Assembly: GCA_016287065.1 (NCBI GenBank)
Contig: JAEEVB010000172.1
Coordinates: forward strand, 1-5,306
Length of the DNA stretch: 5,306 bases
Source of the DNA: Muribaculaceae bacterium
Lineage (GTDB): Bacteria; Bacteroidota; Bacteroidia; Bacteroidales; Muribaculaceae
Direction: 5' to 3'
Shown here piece by piece: positions 1 to 5,306 of this stretch (its first letter is position 1; every line of letters begins with the position of its first letter). The translations under genes and the position numbers were made by a program. The notes beneath the pieces are model-generated. The model was not told the DNA's origin. It saw only the letters and a program-made list of their open reading frames with translations, and did not search any database.

Positions 1-1
1 C

Positions 2-868
2 TCCTCGGTTGGCATCGCGGCATATATTGAACACGGATGCGGTAATCCAAGAACAAGGCATTGGTCTTGCAACGAGTGTAAGTTGCAAAGATTCTATTTG
101 TCCCCTTCTGTCACCCCACACAACTTTAATAACGGCATCTGCACCGAGTGTGGAATTGCCGAGAATGAGACGCGACTGCTTTACAATGGTCAAGGTCTGA
201 TTCCTTACTATGTGAAAGCGTTGCATGGTAGTCGCATCAGCAACAACAACTGGCCCACTGCCCCCGAAGGCTGGAACACTGTAGGATTTGACGACAGTAA
301 TTGGGATATCTTGCCGCTGCCCACAGCAAGCCCTGGCCACTCTGACGGTCCTTTCACTTCGCTCCAGTACAATTCTTACTGGTATAACGAGTACAACTGT
401 TACTGGATACGCCGCCCCTTCAGTATTAATGAACTGAAGCCCAATGCTACCTTCAGGCTGCGTTGCGTGCACGACGACAACATGGTTGTCTATGTAAACG
501 GTCAGGAAGTGATTAATATCGAGGGGTGGACAGCATCGGCTGACCATGGCACTTGGCTTGAAGTCTGTGAATCGTTCGACATCCCTGCCTCGGCATTCCA
601 GAAGGGTGATAATGTGCTGGCAATTTACATGCAGCAGAACTGGGGTGGCGCCTACTTCGACTGCGAACTCCTTATGGGAGAATCAGATGCCATTCCTGGC
701 GATGTGAACGGCGATGGCCGCGTGAATGTGAGCGATGTATCGGCTCTGATTAACATGATTCTGGGGCTTACCACGATGGACAACGATCGTGCCGATGTGA
801 ATGGCGACGGCCGCGTGAATGTGAGCGATGTGAGTGCCCTCATCAACATCATCTTGGGTGTTCATTAG
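2..868 (+). CDS. Secreted dockerin type I protein, 5'-partial (paralog 1 of the array)
   Basis: This is the 3' end of a gene that starts left of the window. The frame is open from base 2 to the TAG at 866-868, giving 288 residues. A TTG at 83 could be read as a start, but homology to genes 2 and 3 continues upstream of it (Cys13, Cys23 and Cys26 align with their zinc-ribbon cysteines), so it is internal. Residues 13-50 form a C-X9-C-X2-C-X13-H-X6-C-X2-C segment. Residues 58-226 are a jelly-roll, galactose-binding-like domain resembling the sugar-binding domain of family 2 glycosidases (VHDDN, VYVNGQEV and GGAYFDCEL motifs). Residues 233-288 are a type I dockerin with two loops of form DVNGDGRVNVSD, 31 residues apart. 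No catalytic domain is visible. By analogy with its neighbours it probably had a signal peptide, a discoidin-like domain and its own N-terminal head. The likely role is extracellular carbohydrate or surface binding; the ligand is unknown. Confidence 0.9.
   Translation, partial: SSVGIAAYIEHGCGNPRTRHWSCNECKLQRFYLSPSVTPHNFNNGICTECGIAENETRLLYNGQGLIPYYVKALHGSRISNNNWPTAPEGWNTVGFDDSNWDILPLPTASPGHSDGPFTSLQYNSYWYNEYNCYWIRRPFSINELKPNATFRLRCVHDDNMVVYVNGQEVINIEGWTASADHGTWLEVCESFDIPASAFQKGDNVLAIYMQQNWGGAYFDCELLMGESDAIPGDVNGDGRVNVSDVSALINMILGLTTMDNDRADVNGDGRVNVSDVSALINIILGVH
701..831 (+). repeat. Internal dockerin duplication in gene 1 (two calcium-loop repeats)
   Basis: The stretch 701-738 recurs almost base for base at 794-831, 93 bases (31 codons) downstream. 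Each copy encodes a calcium-binding loop with Asp, Asn and Asp at loop positions 1, 3 and 5 and Asp at position 12, followed by a helix of the SALINxILG type. This is the normal duplicated F-hand layout of type I dockerins, and the pair ends directly at the C-terminus. Matching pairs lie at 2861-3028 in gene 2 and 5054-5221 in gene 3. Confidence 0.9.
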
Positions 869-879
869 AGCACATCAAA

Positions 880-951
880 CTAGAAAATTTAGATTATCTA
901 GAACATCTAGAAAAACTAGATTATCTAGAAAAACTAGAAAATTCAGTCTAC
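880..951. repeat. 9-bp tandem repeat array (CTAGAWWAW), spacer 1
   Basis: CTAG occurs at 880, 898, 907, 916, 925 and 934. The two missing phases hold one-base variants, TTAG at 889 and TCAG at 943. That makes eight units in exact 9-base register, with consensus CTAGAAAAA, CTAGATTAT or CTAGAAAAT. The first four to five bases are conserved and the last four vary among A and T. Because CTAG is self-complementary, neighbouring units can pair: ATCTAG (905-910) and CTAGAT (916-921) flank an A5 loop, and TCTAG (924-928) and CTAGA (934-938) do the same. The array fills most of the 114-base spacer between genes 1 and 2. Its function is unknown; a recombination substrate, an RNA hairpin array or a protein-binding array are all possible. 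Confidence 0.9.
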
Positions 952-961
952 TCGAAAAAAT

Positions 962-982
962 ATTAACAAAAAATATATAGTT
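962..982 (+). promoter_or_regulatory. Conserved AT-rich leader before gene 2
   Basis: The sequence runs ATTAAC, an A run, TATATAG, two bases and then ATG. It is nearly identical to the leader of gene 3 (3098-3121), which has one more A and one more TA. It has no Shine-Dalgarno sequence, as is common in Bacteroidota, where A-rich, unstructured upstream sequence supports initiation. It most likely acts as a translation-initiation region. Its conservation also marks the start of the duplicated gene unit. Confidence 0.6.
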
Positions 983-3031
983 ATGAAAAAGATTTTACTC
1001 ATCGCAGCACTGTTGCTGCCCATGTTGGCACAGGCATTGCCCTTTGTGCCCACCACCAGTCCTCAAACCGAACCCATTCATTGGTATTACCTGAAAGTTG
1101 GCGGACGCTTCGTTTATGCCCACGAAAGCGATGAGGCCGATATTGCCGCAAGCACCTCTTCGCAGGAGAATGACGCCTACTACTGGTGCTTTGTGGGCGA
1201 CGATACTAATGGTTATCGAATCTACAACCGTGCCACCAAGCAGTATTTGTATGCTGGCGAATTTTTCGGTGATTACAACGATCCCGCTGTCGACAAAGTG
1301 GAAACGCGCGACAACAGCAGTTTCTACATCTATGCAATATTCACAGTGTACGGCACAGGAACAACAATAAAGAACTACCTGTGTTACAGAGCCGGCAGTG
1401 GTTTTTACACCACTATGGGCAAGGATTCCTACTTTACAGTTACCGAGGCTTTTGTACAGGAATCGCCATATAGCAATATTCCTTATATTAATGTTGACCA
1501 ATATGATGAATATTGTCTCGTTACTGCCGTGGGAACTGGTGAAGTGCATCTTTATGTCAACGATGTCGAAGTGGAAAATCCCCACTCCATCATGCGAACC
1601 TACGAAGACCAATACTGTGTTGCCATGGCCACCAACCAAGATCCTGGCAAAGAAATGGTAGGAACTTCGACAGGTTTCACCGTACCCAAGCTTGAGGGGT
1701 CTGGTCCCAACCCCAATCCCACATTCACACGCTATGATGCCGATGGTGTGGGCTATGCCTTTGAGTATGGAGGTAGCGGACAAGCGGGCTATACTCCAGC
1801 TTTTACTCTTGACAACAATGCCTATACATTCTTCCAAACCTCACCAGAGCAATGCTATGTGGTGATGCAGGCTAGCAAGCCCGTTGCGGTGAAGCAATAT
1901 AGTCTGATGACCGGCATGGATGCTCTATATGTGTATGAATACATGATTCGCAGCTGGAAACTCGAAGGCTCCAACGATTTCAGTAACTGGACTGTTATCG
2001 ACACCCAAAAGGATTACCCCATGCCACTCGTCGATTATACTGAAGTCGTTATTCCGGTAAACGACACCCGCAAGTTTAAGTATTTCAAGTTCACATGCAC
2101 CGAGGGTGTTTATAACACCGTGAGACTTAGCGAAATCTGGATCAACAAGCAAAATCATGGCGAATGGACTCAATATGACTTCAAGAGTTCGACCTGCGGC
2201 GCCGAAGGTGAGCGATACTTTAGGTGTAGCGAATGTAATGCTAAAAAGTCCGAATTGACACCGGCTGATGGATATCATTCGTTCTATGATGGCGTTTGCA
2301 CCAAATGCGGCATAAAGCCGGGTGAAACCAGGTTGATTTATAACAGCCAAAGAGTGCCTCACTATGTGAAGGCAAAACACGCCTATCGCAATTCCGACGA
2401 AACCTGGCCTGAAGCTCCTACGGGATGGAATACCCCCAATTTCAACGACAGCGAGTGGCTTGATCTGCCCATGGGAACAGCAAATCCAGGACATACCGAC
2501 GGACCGAGATACCAGCTGCGTTATAATTCATTCTGGTTTGACGAGTACAACTGCTACTGGATGCGATTCCCCGTCATCTTGACAGAGATTGCCAACGATG
2601 CAACCTTTACTTTCAACTGCGTGCACGACGACAACATGGTAGTGTATGTTAATGGACAAGAAGTGATTAACAAAGAAGGTTGGTGCGAAACGCCCTACGG
2701 AAGCAACTTCACCAACACACACGAAAGCTATACCATCCCCGCTTCGGCATTCCACCGTGGCAAAAATGTGGTGGCGGTGTATATGCAGCAGAACTGGGGC
2801 GGCGCCTACTTCGACTGCGAACTTATAGCATCGGGAGCCACTGCTGGCGACTTCATCCTTGGCGATGTGAACGGTGACGGCAAAGTGAATGTGATCGACG
2901 TCACCACACTGGTGAACATGATACTGGGCGTGATTCCCAAGGATAATGCAGCAGCCGACTTGACTGGTGACGGCAAGGTGAACGTGAGCGACGTCACTGC
3001 GCTGGTTAACATTATCTTAGGTGTGCAGTAA
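983..3031 (+). CDS. Secreted multidomain carbohydrate-binding-like protein with C-terminal dockerin (ricin-like head)
   Basis: This is a complete gene of 682 residues. The ATG at 983 follows the conserved leader and opens a signal peptide (residues 1-18, hydrophobic core then AQA); no lipobox Cys is seen. Residues 33-158 have WYYLKV, FVYAHE, WCFVGD and YNRATKQYLY strands that resemble a ricin-like beta-trefoil (tentative). Residues 168-235 look like an Ig-like domain, followed by an Asn/Pro linker (242-246). Residues 247-390 are discoidin (F5/8 type C)-like, with RSWKLEGSNDFSNW and VRLSEIWI. Residues 405-442 hold six possible metal ligands: Cys405, Cys415, Cys418, His432, Cys439 and Cys442. 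Residues 450-617 are a jelly-roll galactose-binding-like domain. Residues 626-682 are a type I dockerin with loops at 628-639 and 659-670; the second has Thr661 where Asn is usual. No catalytic domain is recognised. It is probably an extracellular glycan-binding or adhesion subunit. It lies 114 bases after gene 1 and 90 before gene 3, possibly co-transcribed. Confidence 0.95.
   Translation: MKKILLIAALLLPMLAQALPFVPTTSPQTEPIHWYYLKVGGRFVYAHESDEADIAASTSSQENDAYYWCFVGDDTNGYRIYNRATKQYLYAGEFFGDYNDPAVDKVETRDNSSFYIYAIFTVYGTGTTIKNYLCYRAGSGFYTTMGKDSYFTVTEAFVQESPYSNIPYINVDQYDEYCLVTAVGTGEVHLYVNDVEVENPHSIMRTYEDQYCVAMATNQDPGKEMVGTSTGFTVPKLEGSGPNPNPTFTRYDADGVGYAFEYGGSGQAGYTPAFTLDNNAYTFFQTSPEQCYVVMQASKPVAVKQYSLMTGMDALYVYEYMIRSWKLEGSNDFSNWTVIDTQKDYPMPLVDYTEVVIPVNDTRKFKYFKFTCTEGVYNTVRLSEIWINKQNHGEWTQYDFKSSTCGAEGERYFRCSECNAKKSELTPADGYHSFYDGVCTKCGIKPGETRLIYNSQRVPHYVKAKHAYRNSDETWPEAPTGWNTPNFNDSEWLDLPMGTANPGHTDGPRYQLRYNSFWFDEYNCYWMRFPVILTEIANDATFTFNCVHDDNMVVYVNGQEVINKEGWCETPYGSNFTNTHESYTIPASAFHRGKNVVAVYMQQNWGGAYFDCELIASGATAGDFILGDVNGDGKVNVIDVTTLVNMILGVIPKDNAAADLTGDGKVNVSDVTALVNIILGVQ
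1706..3028 (+). repeat. Constant C-terminal module, copy in gene 2
   Basis: This 1323-base stretch encodes the linker, discoidin-like, zinc-ribbon, jelly-roll and dockerin regions. It matches gene 3 from 3899 to 5221, also 1323 bases, with small compensating indels. The left boundary is marked by an identical 17-base sequence, CCCAACCCCAATCCCAC, at 1706-1722 and 3899-3915. Upstream of it the two genes share only the signal-peptide start and the leader. Gene 1 carries the same module from at least base 2 to 865. Confidence 0.85.
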
Positions 3032-3097
3032 ATTATCTAGATTATTTGATTTATAAAATAATGAGATTATCTAGAATTTTTAGATTAATCAAAAGAC
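3032..3097. repeat. Degenerate CTAG-type 9-bp repeats, spacer 2
   Basis: This spacer holds a worn copy of the 9-bp array. Exact CTAG occurs only at 3037 and 3071, with variants at 3062 (TGAGATTAT) and 3080 (TTAGATTAA). The units at 3062, 3071 and 3080 keep the 9-base step, but they are out of phase with 3037, so an insertion or deletion has occurred between. The rest is AT-rich. No GC-rich hairpin followed by a U tract is seen. No Bacteroidota -7 element (TAnnTTTG) with an upstream TTG is evident, which is compatible with read-through transcription from gene 2 to gene 3. Confidence 0.65.
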
Positions 3098-3121
3098 ATT
3101 AACAAAAAAATATATATAGTC
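3098..3121 (+). promoter_or_regulatory. Conserved AT-rich leader before gene 3
   Basis: It reads ATTAAC, seven A, TATATATAG, TC and then the start codon. It differs from the gene 2 leader only by small length changes in the A run and TA run and by T to C next to the ATG. It probably serves as the translation-initiation region. The match continues into the first codons (ATGAAAAA), whereas the coding sequence diverges soon after the signal peptide. Confidence 0.6.
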
Positions 3122-5224
3122 ATGAAAAAGTTTTTATCATTTGCAGCCATGATGCTGCTTGTCACGGTAAGTGCCAGCGCCTACAGTTTCAAGTCGGGCA
3201 ACCTGTGCTACAACATTGTTTCTGGCACCAACACCGTGAGGGTGACTTATGAGAAGTGGGCAACCCCCAGTTATAACAACTTGAGTGGAGCCATCACTGT
3301 CCCCCAGACAGTAAAAAACGGAGGTAAGACTTATACTGTGGTTGGGCTTGAAACCAATACATTCAGTGGTTGCCCTATCACATCGGTTTCACTTCCTCCC
3401 ACAGTCAATTCCATTGGCTCAAGTGCTTTTGATCAATGTTCGTCATTGACATCGGTCAATATTCCCGATGGAGTGACTGTCATCCGTGAATACTGTTTTA
3501 ATTGTTGCAGGAGTCTCAAGTCAATAGTCATTCCCAACTCGGTCACAAAACTTGAGGACTTCGCATTCAGGTATTGCGATCTATTAGAGAGTGTTACCAT
3601 GAGCGACAATGTCACCTCTTTTGGTATGGATGCTTTCTTATCATGTATTTCGCTGAGGAGCATCAGAATTCCCGCCGTAACGACCAATATAGGCCAGACA
3701 GCCTTCAGCAGTCCTTCGCTTGAGGAAATCATTACCGAGATTCAAGACCCTTCGAAGGTATCCATTAACTATTGGGCGTTCATGACCACCAATAAGGAAA
3801 CATGCCGACTGATAGTGCCCCAAGGAAAAATTGAGGCCTATCGTAATGCCGATGTGTGGAATCAGTTCGTGAATATAATCGATAGCCAGTATCCCGACCC
3901 CAACCCCAATCCCACCTGGAATCGCTATGATGCCAATGGCGTGGGCTACGCTTTTGAATTTGGCGGCAATGGCTTCTCGTCGACCGAGGGCGCCTCTAGC
4001 CTGTGCGACAATGATGCTTCAACCAGGTTCATTGGACGACCTGCTGGCTGCTGGTGTGTGATTCAGGCCAGCAAGGAAGTTGCAGTGAGTGAGTACACCC
4101 TGGTTACAGCCAACGAATCGCGACAGAACTACGGCCTTGTCCCGCGCAGCTGGCGACTTCAAGGCTCAAACGACTTTGAGAACTGGACCGACATTGATGT
4201 TCGCAAGGACTATCCCATGCCGTTCATGGACCAGACCGAGGTGGTGATACCGGTGAATAGCACTAAAAAATACCGCTACTTCAGATTCATGGTCGACAGC
4301 GGCAGTGCCGGCGATGTGCAGTTGAGCGAAGTGTGGATTAACAAGCAGAATCACGAGTGGAGAGCTGGTGAAAAAGTAGATCCTGGCTGCGGCAAGGAGG
4401 GAATGCAAATCTATCAATGCCCCGATTGTCATGCCTATAAATATGAGTTGATTGAGCCCACTGGTTATCATAATTTCTATAGTGGTGTTTGCGCTGGGTG
4501 CGGTATCGAATTTGGCCAGGAGAGATTGATCTACAATGCTCAGGATCTCACTCATTATGTAAAGGCACTGCATCAATATCGTGGCAGCGACCAAACATGG
4601 CCCTCGGCTCCCGAAGGTTGGAATAATGTGAGCTTTAACGACCAAGAGTGGATCGACCTGCCGTTGCCCACAGCAAGCCCGAATCATTCACAGGGTCCAT
4701 TTGAGTCACTGCATTACAACTCTAACTGGTATGGCGAGTATAACAGTTACCTTATGCGTTTCCCGGTTTACCTTTCACGCATCACCAATGGTGCCGAGTT
4801 CACATTCCGCTATGTGCATGACGACAACATGAAAGTCTATGTGAATGGTCAAGAAGTGATTAATCTGGAAGGCTGGAGCTCAACGCCCTCAGGTTGCACT
4901 TGGGCTTCGTGCTCAAGCACATCCACTATTCCTGCGTCGGCTTTCAAGGTTGGCAAGAACATAGTGGCAGTGTATATGCAGCAAAACTTTGGCGGCTCCT
5001 ACTTCGACTGCGAACTTGTGGCATCGGGTGTTACAGTAGGCTCTGCTCAGCAAGGCGATGTGAACGGCGATGGCAAAGTGAATGTGAGCGATGTTTCGGC
5101 ATTGATCAACATGATTATGGGCATCACAGCCATGGATCAGTCGGCTGCCGATGTGAATGGTGATGGCCGCGTGAATGTGAGCGATGTGAGCGCCCTCATC
5201 AACATCATCTTGGGTATTCAATAG
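3122..5224 (+). CDS. Secreted BspA-type LRR protein with discoidin-like, jelly-roll and C-terminal dockerin domains
   Basis: This is a complete gene of 700 residues. The ATG at 3122 follows the conserved leader and opens a signal peptide (residues 1-20, ending SASA). Residues 21-85 are the N-terminal cap usual before BspA-type repeats. Residues 86-200 hold five 23-residue LRR_5 (BspA / Treponema type) repeats of form LxSIxIPxxVTxIxxxAFxxC, and residues 228-254 are a typical C-cap (LIVPQGKIEAYRNADVW). After a PDPNPNP linker (258-264) comes the module shared with gene 2: discoidin-like domain (265-409), zinc-ribbon-like segment (Cys423, Cys433, Cys436, His450, Cys457, Cys460), jelly-roll galactose-binding-like domain (468-635) and dockerin (645-700, loops at 646-657 and 677-688, both with canonical Asp/Asn ligands). 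BspA-type LRRs are known in surface adhesins of oral and gut Bacteroidota, so a role in binding host, microbial or plant surfaces is plausible. The dockerin suggests docking to a cohesin-like partner not seen here. Confidence 0.95.
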   Translation: MKKFLSFAAMMLLVTVSASAYSFKSGNLCYNIVSGTNTVRVTYEKWATPSYNNLSGAITVPQTVKNGGKTYTVVGLETNTFSGCPITSVSLPPTVNSIGSSAFDQCSSLTSVNIPDGVTVIREYCFNCCRSLKSIVIPNSVTKLEDFAFRYCDLLESVTMSDNVTSFGMDAFLSCISLRSIRIPAVTTNIGQTAFSSPSLEEIITEIQDPSKVSINYWAFMTTNKETCRLIVPQGKIEAYRNADVWNQFVNIIDSQYPDPNPNPTWNRYDANGVGYAFEFGGNGFSSTEGASSLCDNDASTRFIGRPAGCWCVIQASKEVAVSEYTLVTANESRQNYGLVPRSWRLQGSNDFENWTDIDVRKDYPMPFMDQTEVVIPVNSTKKYRYFRFMVDSGSAGDVQLSEVWINKQNHEWRAGEKVDPGCGKEGMQIYQCPDCHAYKYELIEPTGYHNFYSGVCAGCGIEFGQERLIYNAQDLTHYVKALHQYRGSDQTWPSAPEGWNNVSFNDQEWIDLPLPTASPNHSQGPFESLHYNSNWYGEYNSYLMRFPVYLSRITNGAEFTFRYVHDDNMKVYVNGQEVINLEGWSSTPSGCTWASCSSTSTIPASAFKVGKNIVAVYMQQNFGGSYFDCELVASGVTVGSAQQGDVNGDGKVNVSDVSALINMIMGITAMDQSAADVNGDGRVNVSDVSALINIILGIQ
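3377..3721 (+). repeat. BspA-type LRR block in gene 3 (five 69-base units)
   Basis: Five consecutive units of 23 residues begin at residues 86, 109, 132, 155 and 178. The pattern is L-x-S-[IV]-x-[IL]-P-x-x-V-T-x-[IL], then five residues, then [AC]-F and usually Cys. The last unit is one residue short and runs into the cap. The units are well diverged at the DNA level, so they are old repeats rather than a recent slippage expansion. Confidence 0.88.
3899..5221 (+). repeat. Constant C-terminal module, copy in gene 3
   Basis: This is the partner of 1706-3028: same domain order, same total length, and the same 17-base left boundary. The last 75 bases (5150-5224) match gene 1 at 794-868 with five differences by eye, a closer match than either has to gene 2. 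Confidence 0.85.
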
Positions 5225-5237
5225 AGCGCGTCTCAAT

Positions 5238-5291
5238 CTAGAAGTTCTAGAAAAACTAGAAAAACTAGAATATCTAGAACTTCTAGACCAC
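5238..5291. repeat. 9-bp tandem repeat array (CTAGAWWAW), spacer 3
   Basis: CTAG occurs at 5238, 5247, 5256, 5265, 5274 and 5283: six perfect units with an exact 9-base step. The units end in AGTT, AAAA, AAAA, ATAT, ACTT and CCAC. The stretch 5245-5261 is a perfect inverted repeat, TTCTAG and CTAGAA around an A5 loop. It lies 13 bases after the gene 3 stop and is the counterpart of the array at 880-951. Confidence 0.9.
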
Positions 5292-5292
5292 C

Positions 5293-5306
5293 CTCAAGAA
5301 AATATT
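5293..5306 (+). promoter_or_regulatory. Truncated start of a further conserved leader
   Basis: The last 14 bases (CTCAAGAAAATATT) match 951-964 (CTCGAAAAAATATT), which sits directly before the AACAAAA part of the gene 2 leader. The window is cut there. By the spacing before gene 2, an ATG would be expected near position 5325, outside the window. Confidence 0.45.

Noticed and set aside
9..200. Small + strand frame of 63 codons at the left edge
   Set aside because: It overlaps gene 1 in another frame, and the gene 1 frame there is supported by aligned Cys and His residues in the other two paralogs.
869..951. Rho-independent terminator after gene 1
   Set aside because: There is no GC-rich stem followed by a T run. 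The possible hairpins are short, AT-rich and followed by A-rich sequence.
880..951. CRISPR-like array
   Set aside because: The unit is 9 bases with no spacers, far too short for a CRISPR repeat, and no cas gene is present.
880..966. The 9-bp array read as a Leu-Glu/Asp-x repeat peptide (open frame to the TAA in the leader)
   Set aside because: A 9-base unit of this composition leaves two of three + frames open by default. There is no start codon with support, and the phase relative to the upstream gene differs between spacers 1 and 3, so neither a separate peptide nor read-through is supported.
995..1837. Long open frame on the minus strand (280 codons) opposite gene 2
   Set aside because: It lies wholly opposite a well-supported + strand gene with signal peptide and recognisable domains. 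Its translation shows no domain, and it is explained by the codon pattern of the opposite strand. The other minus-strand frames opposite genes 1-3 were rejected for the same reason.
3036..3048. Possible Bacteroidota -7 promoter element (ATTATTTG) in spacer 2
   Set aside because: It lacks the TA of TAnnTTTG and has no convincing TTG element upstream. The other spacers have no TTTG at all.

Overview
The window looks like a piece of a Bacteroidota (Bacteroidales) chromosome, most likely a gut or rumen lineage such as Prevotellaceae or Muribaculaceae. The basis is a BspA-type leucine-rich repeat protein, Bacteroidales-style secreted multidomain proteins, AT-rich leaders without a Shine-Dalgarno sequence, and very AT-rich spacers between coding regions of roughly balanced GC. 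The family-level placement is inference.

The whole window is a tandem array of three paralogous secreted proteins on the + strand. Gene 1 (2-868) is cut by the left edge. Gene 2 (983-3031, 682 aa) and gene 3 (3122-5224, 700 aa) are complete. Genes 2 and 3 share a C-terminal module of about 441 residues. In order it holds a discoidin (F5/8 type C)-like domain, a small Cys/His zinc-ribbon-like segment, a jelly-roll galactose-binding-like domain and a C-terminal type I dockerin with two calcium loops. The visible part of gene 1 is the same module from the zinc-ribbon onward. The N-terminal parts are unrelated: gene 2 has a ricin-like beta-trefoil candidate plus an Ig-like domain, and gene 3 has BspA-type LRRs. 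No catalytic domain is visible. The proteins look like binding or adhesion subunits that carry a dockerin for attachment to a partner not encoded here.

The spacers carry the most unusual structure. After genes 1 and 3 there is a tandem array of a 9-bp unit (consensus CTAGAWWAW) with CTAG recurring at exact 9-base steps. The spacer after gene 2 holds a decayed, slipped version. Each spacer before a gene ends in a near-identical leader (ATTAACA-run, then TATATAG, then the start codon). The window ends inside what looks like the next copy of that leader, so a fourth paralog probably starts about 20 bases past the right edge.

The best candidate for something undescribed is the combination: variable N-terminal recognition heads on a constant dockerin-bearing carrier, in tandem, separated by phased CTAG repeats, with mosaic similarity that suggests recombination among copies. 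Nothing convincing was seen on the minus strand, and no RNA gene, CRISPR array or transposase is present.
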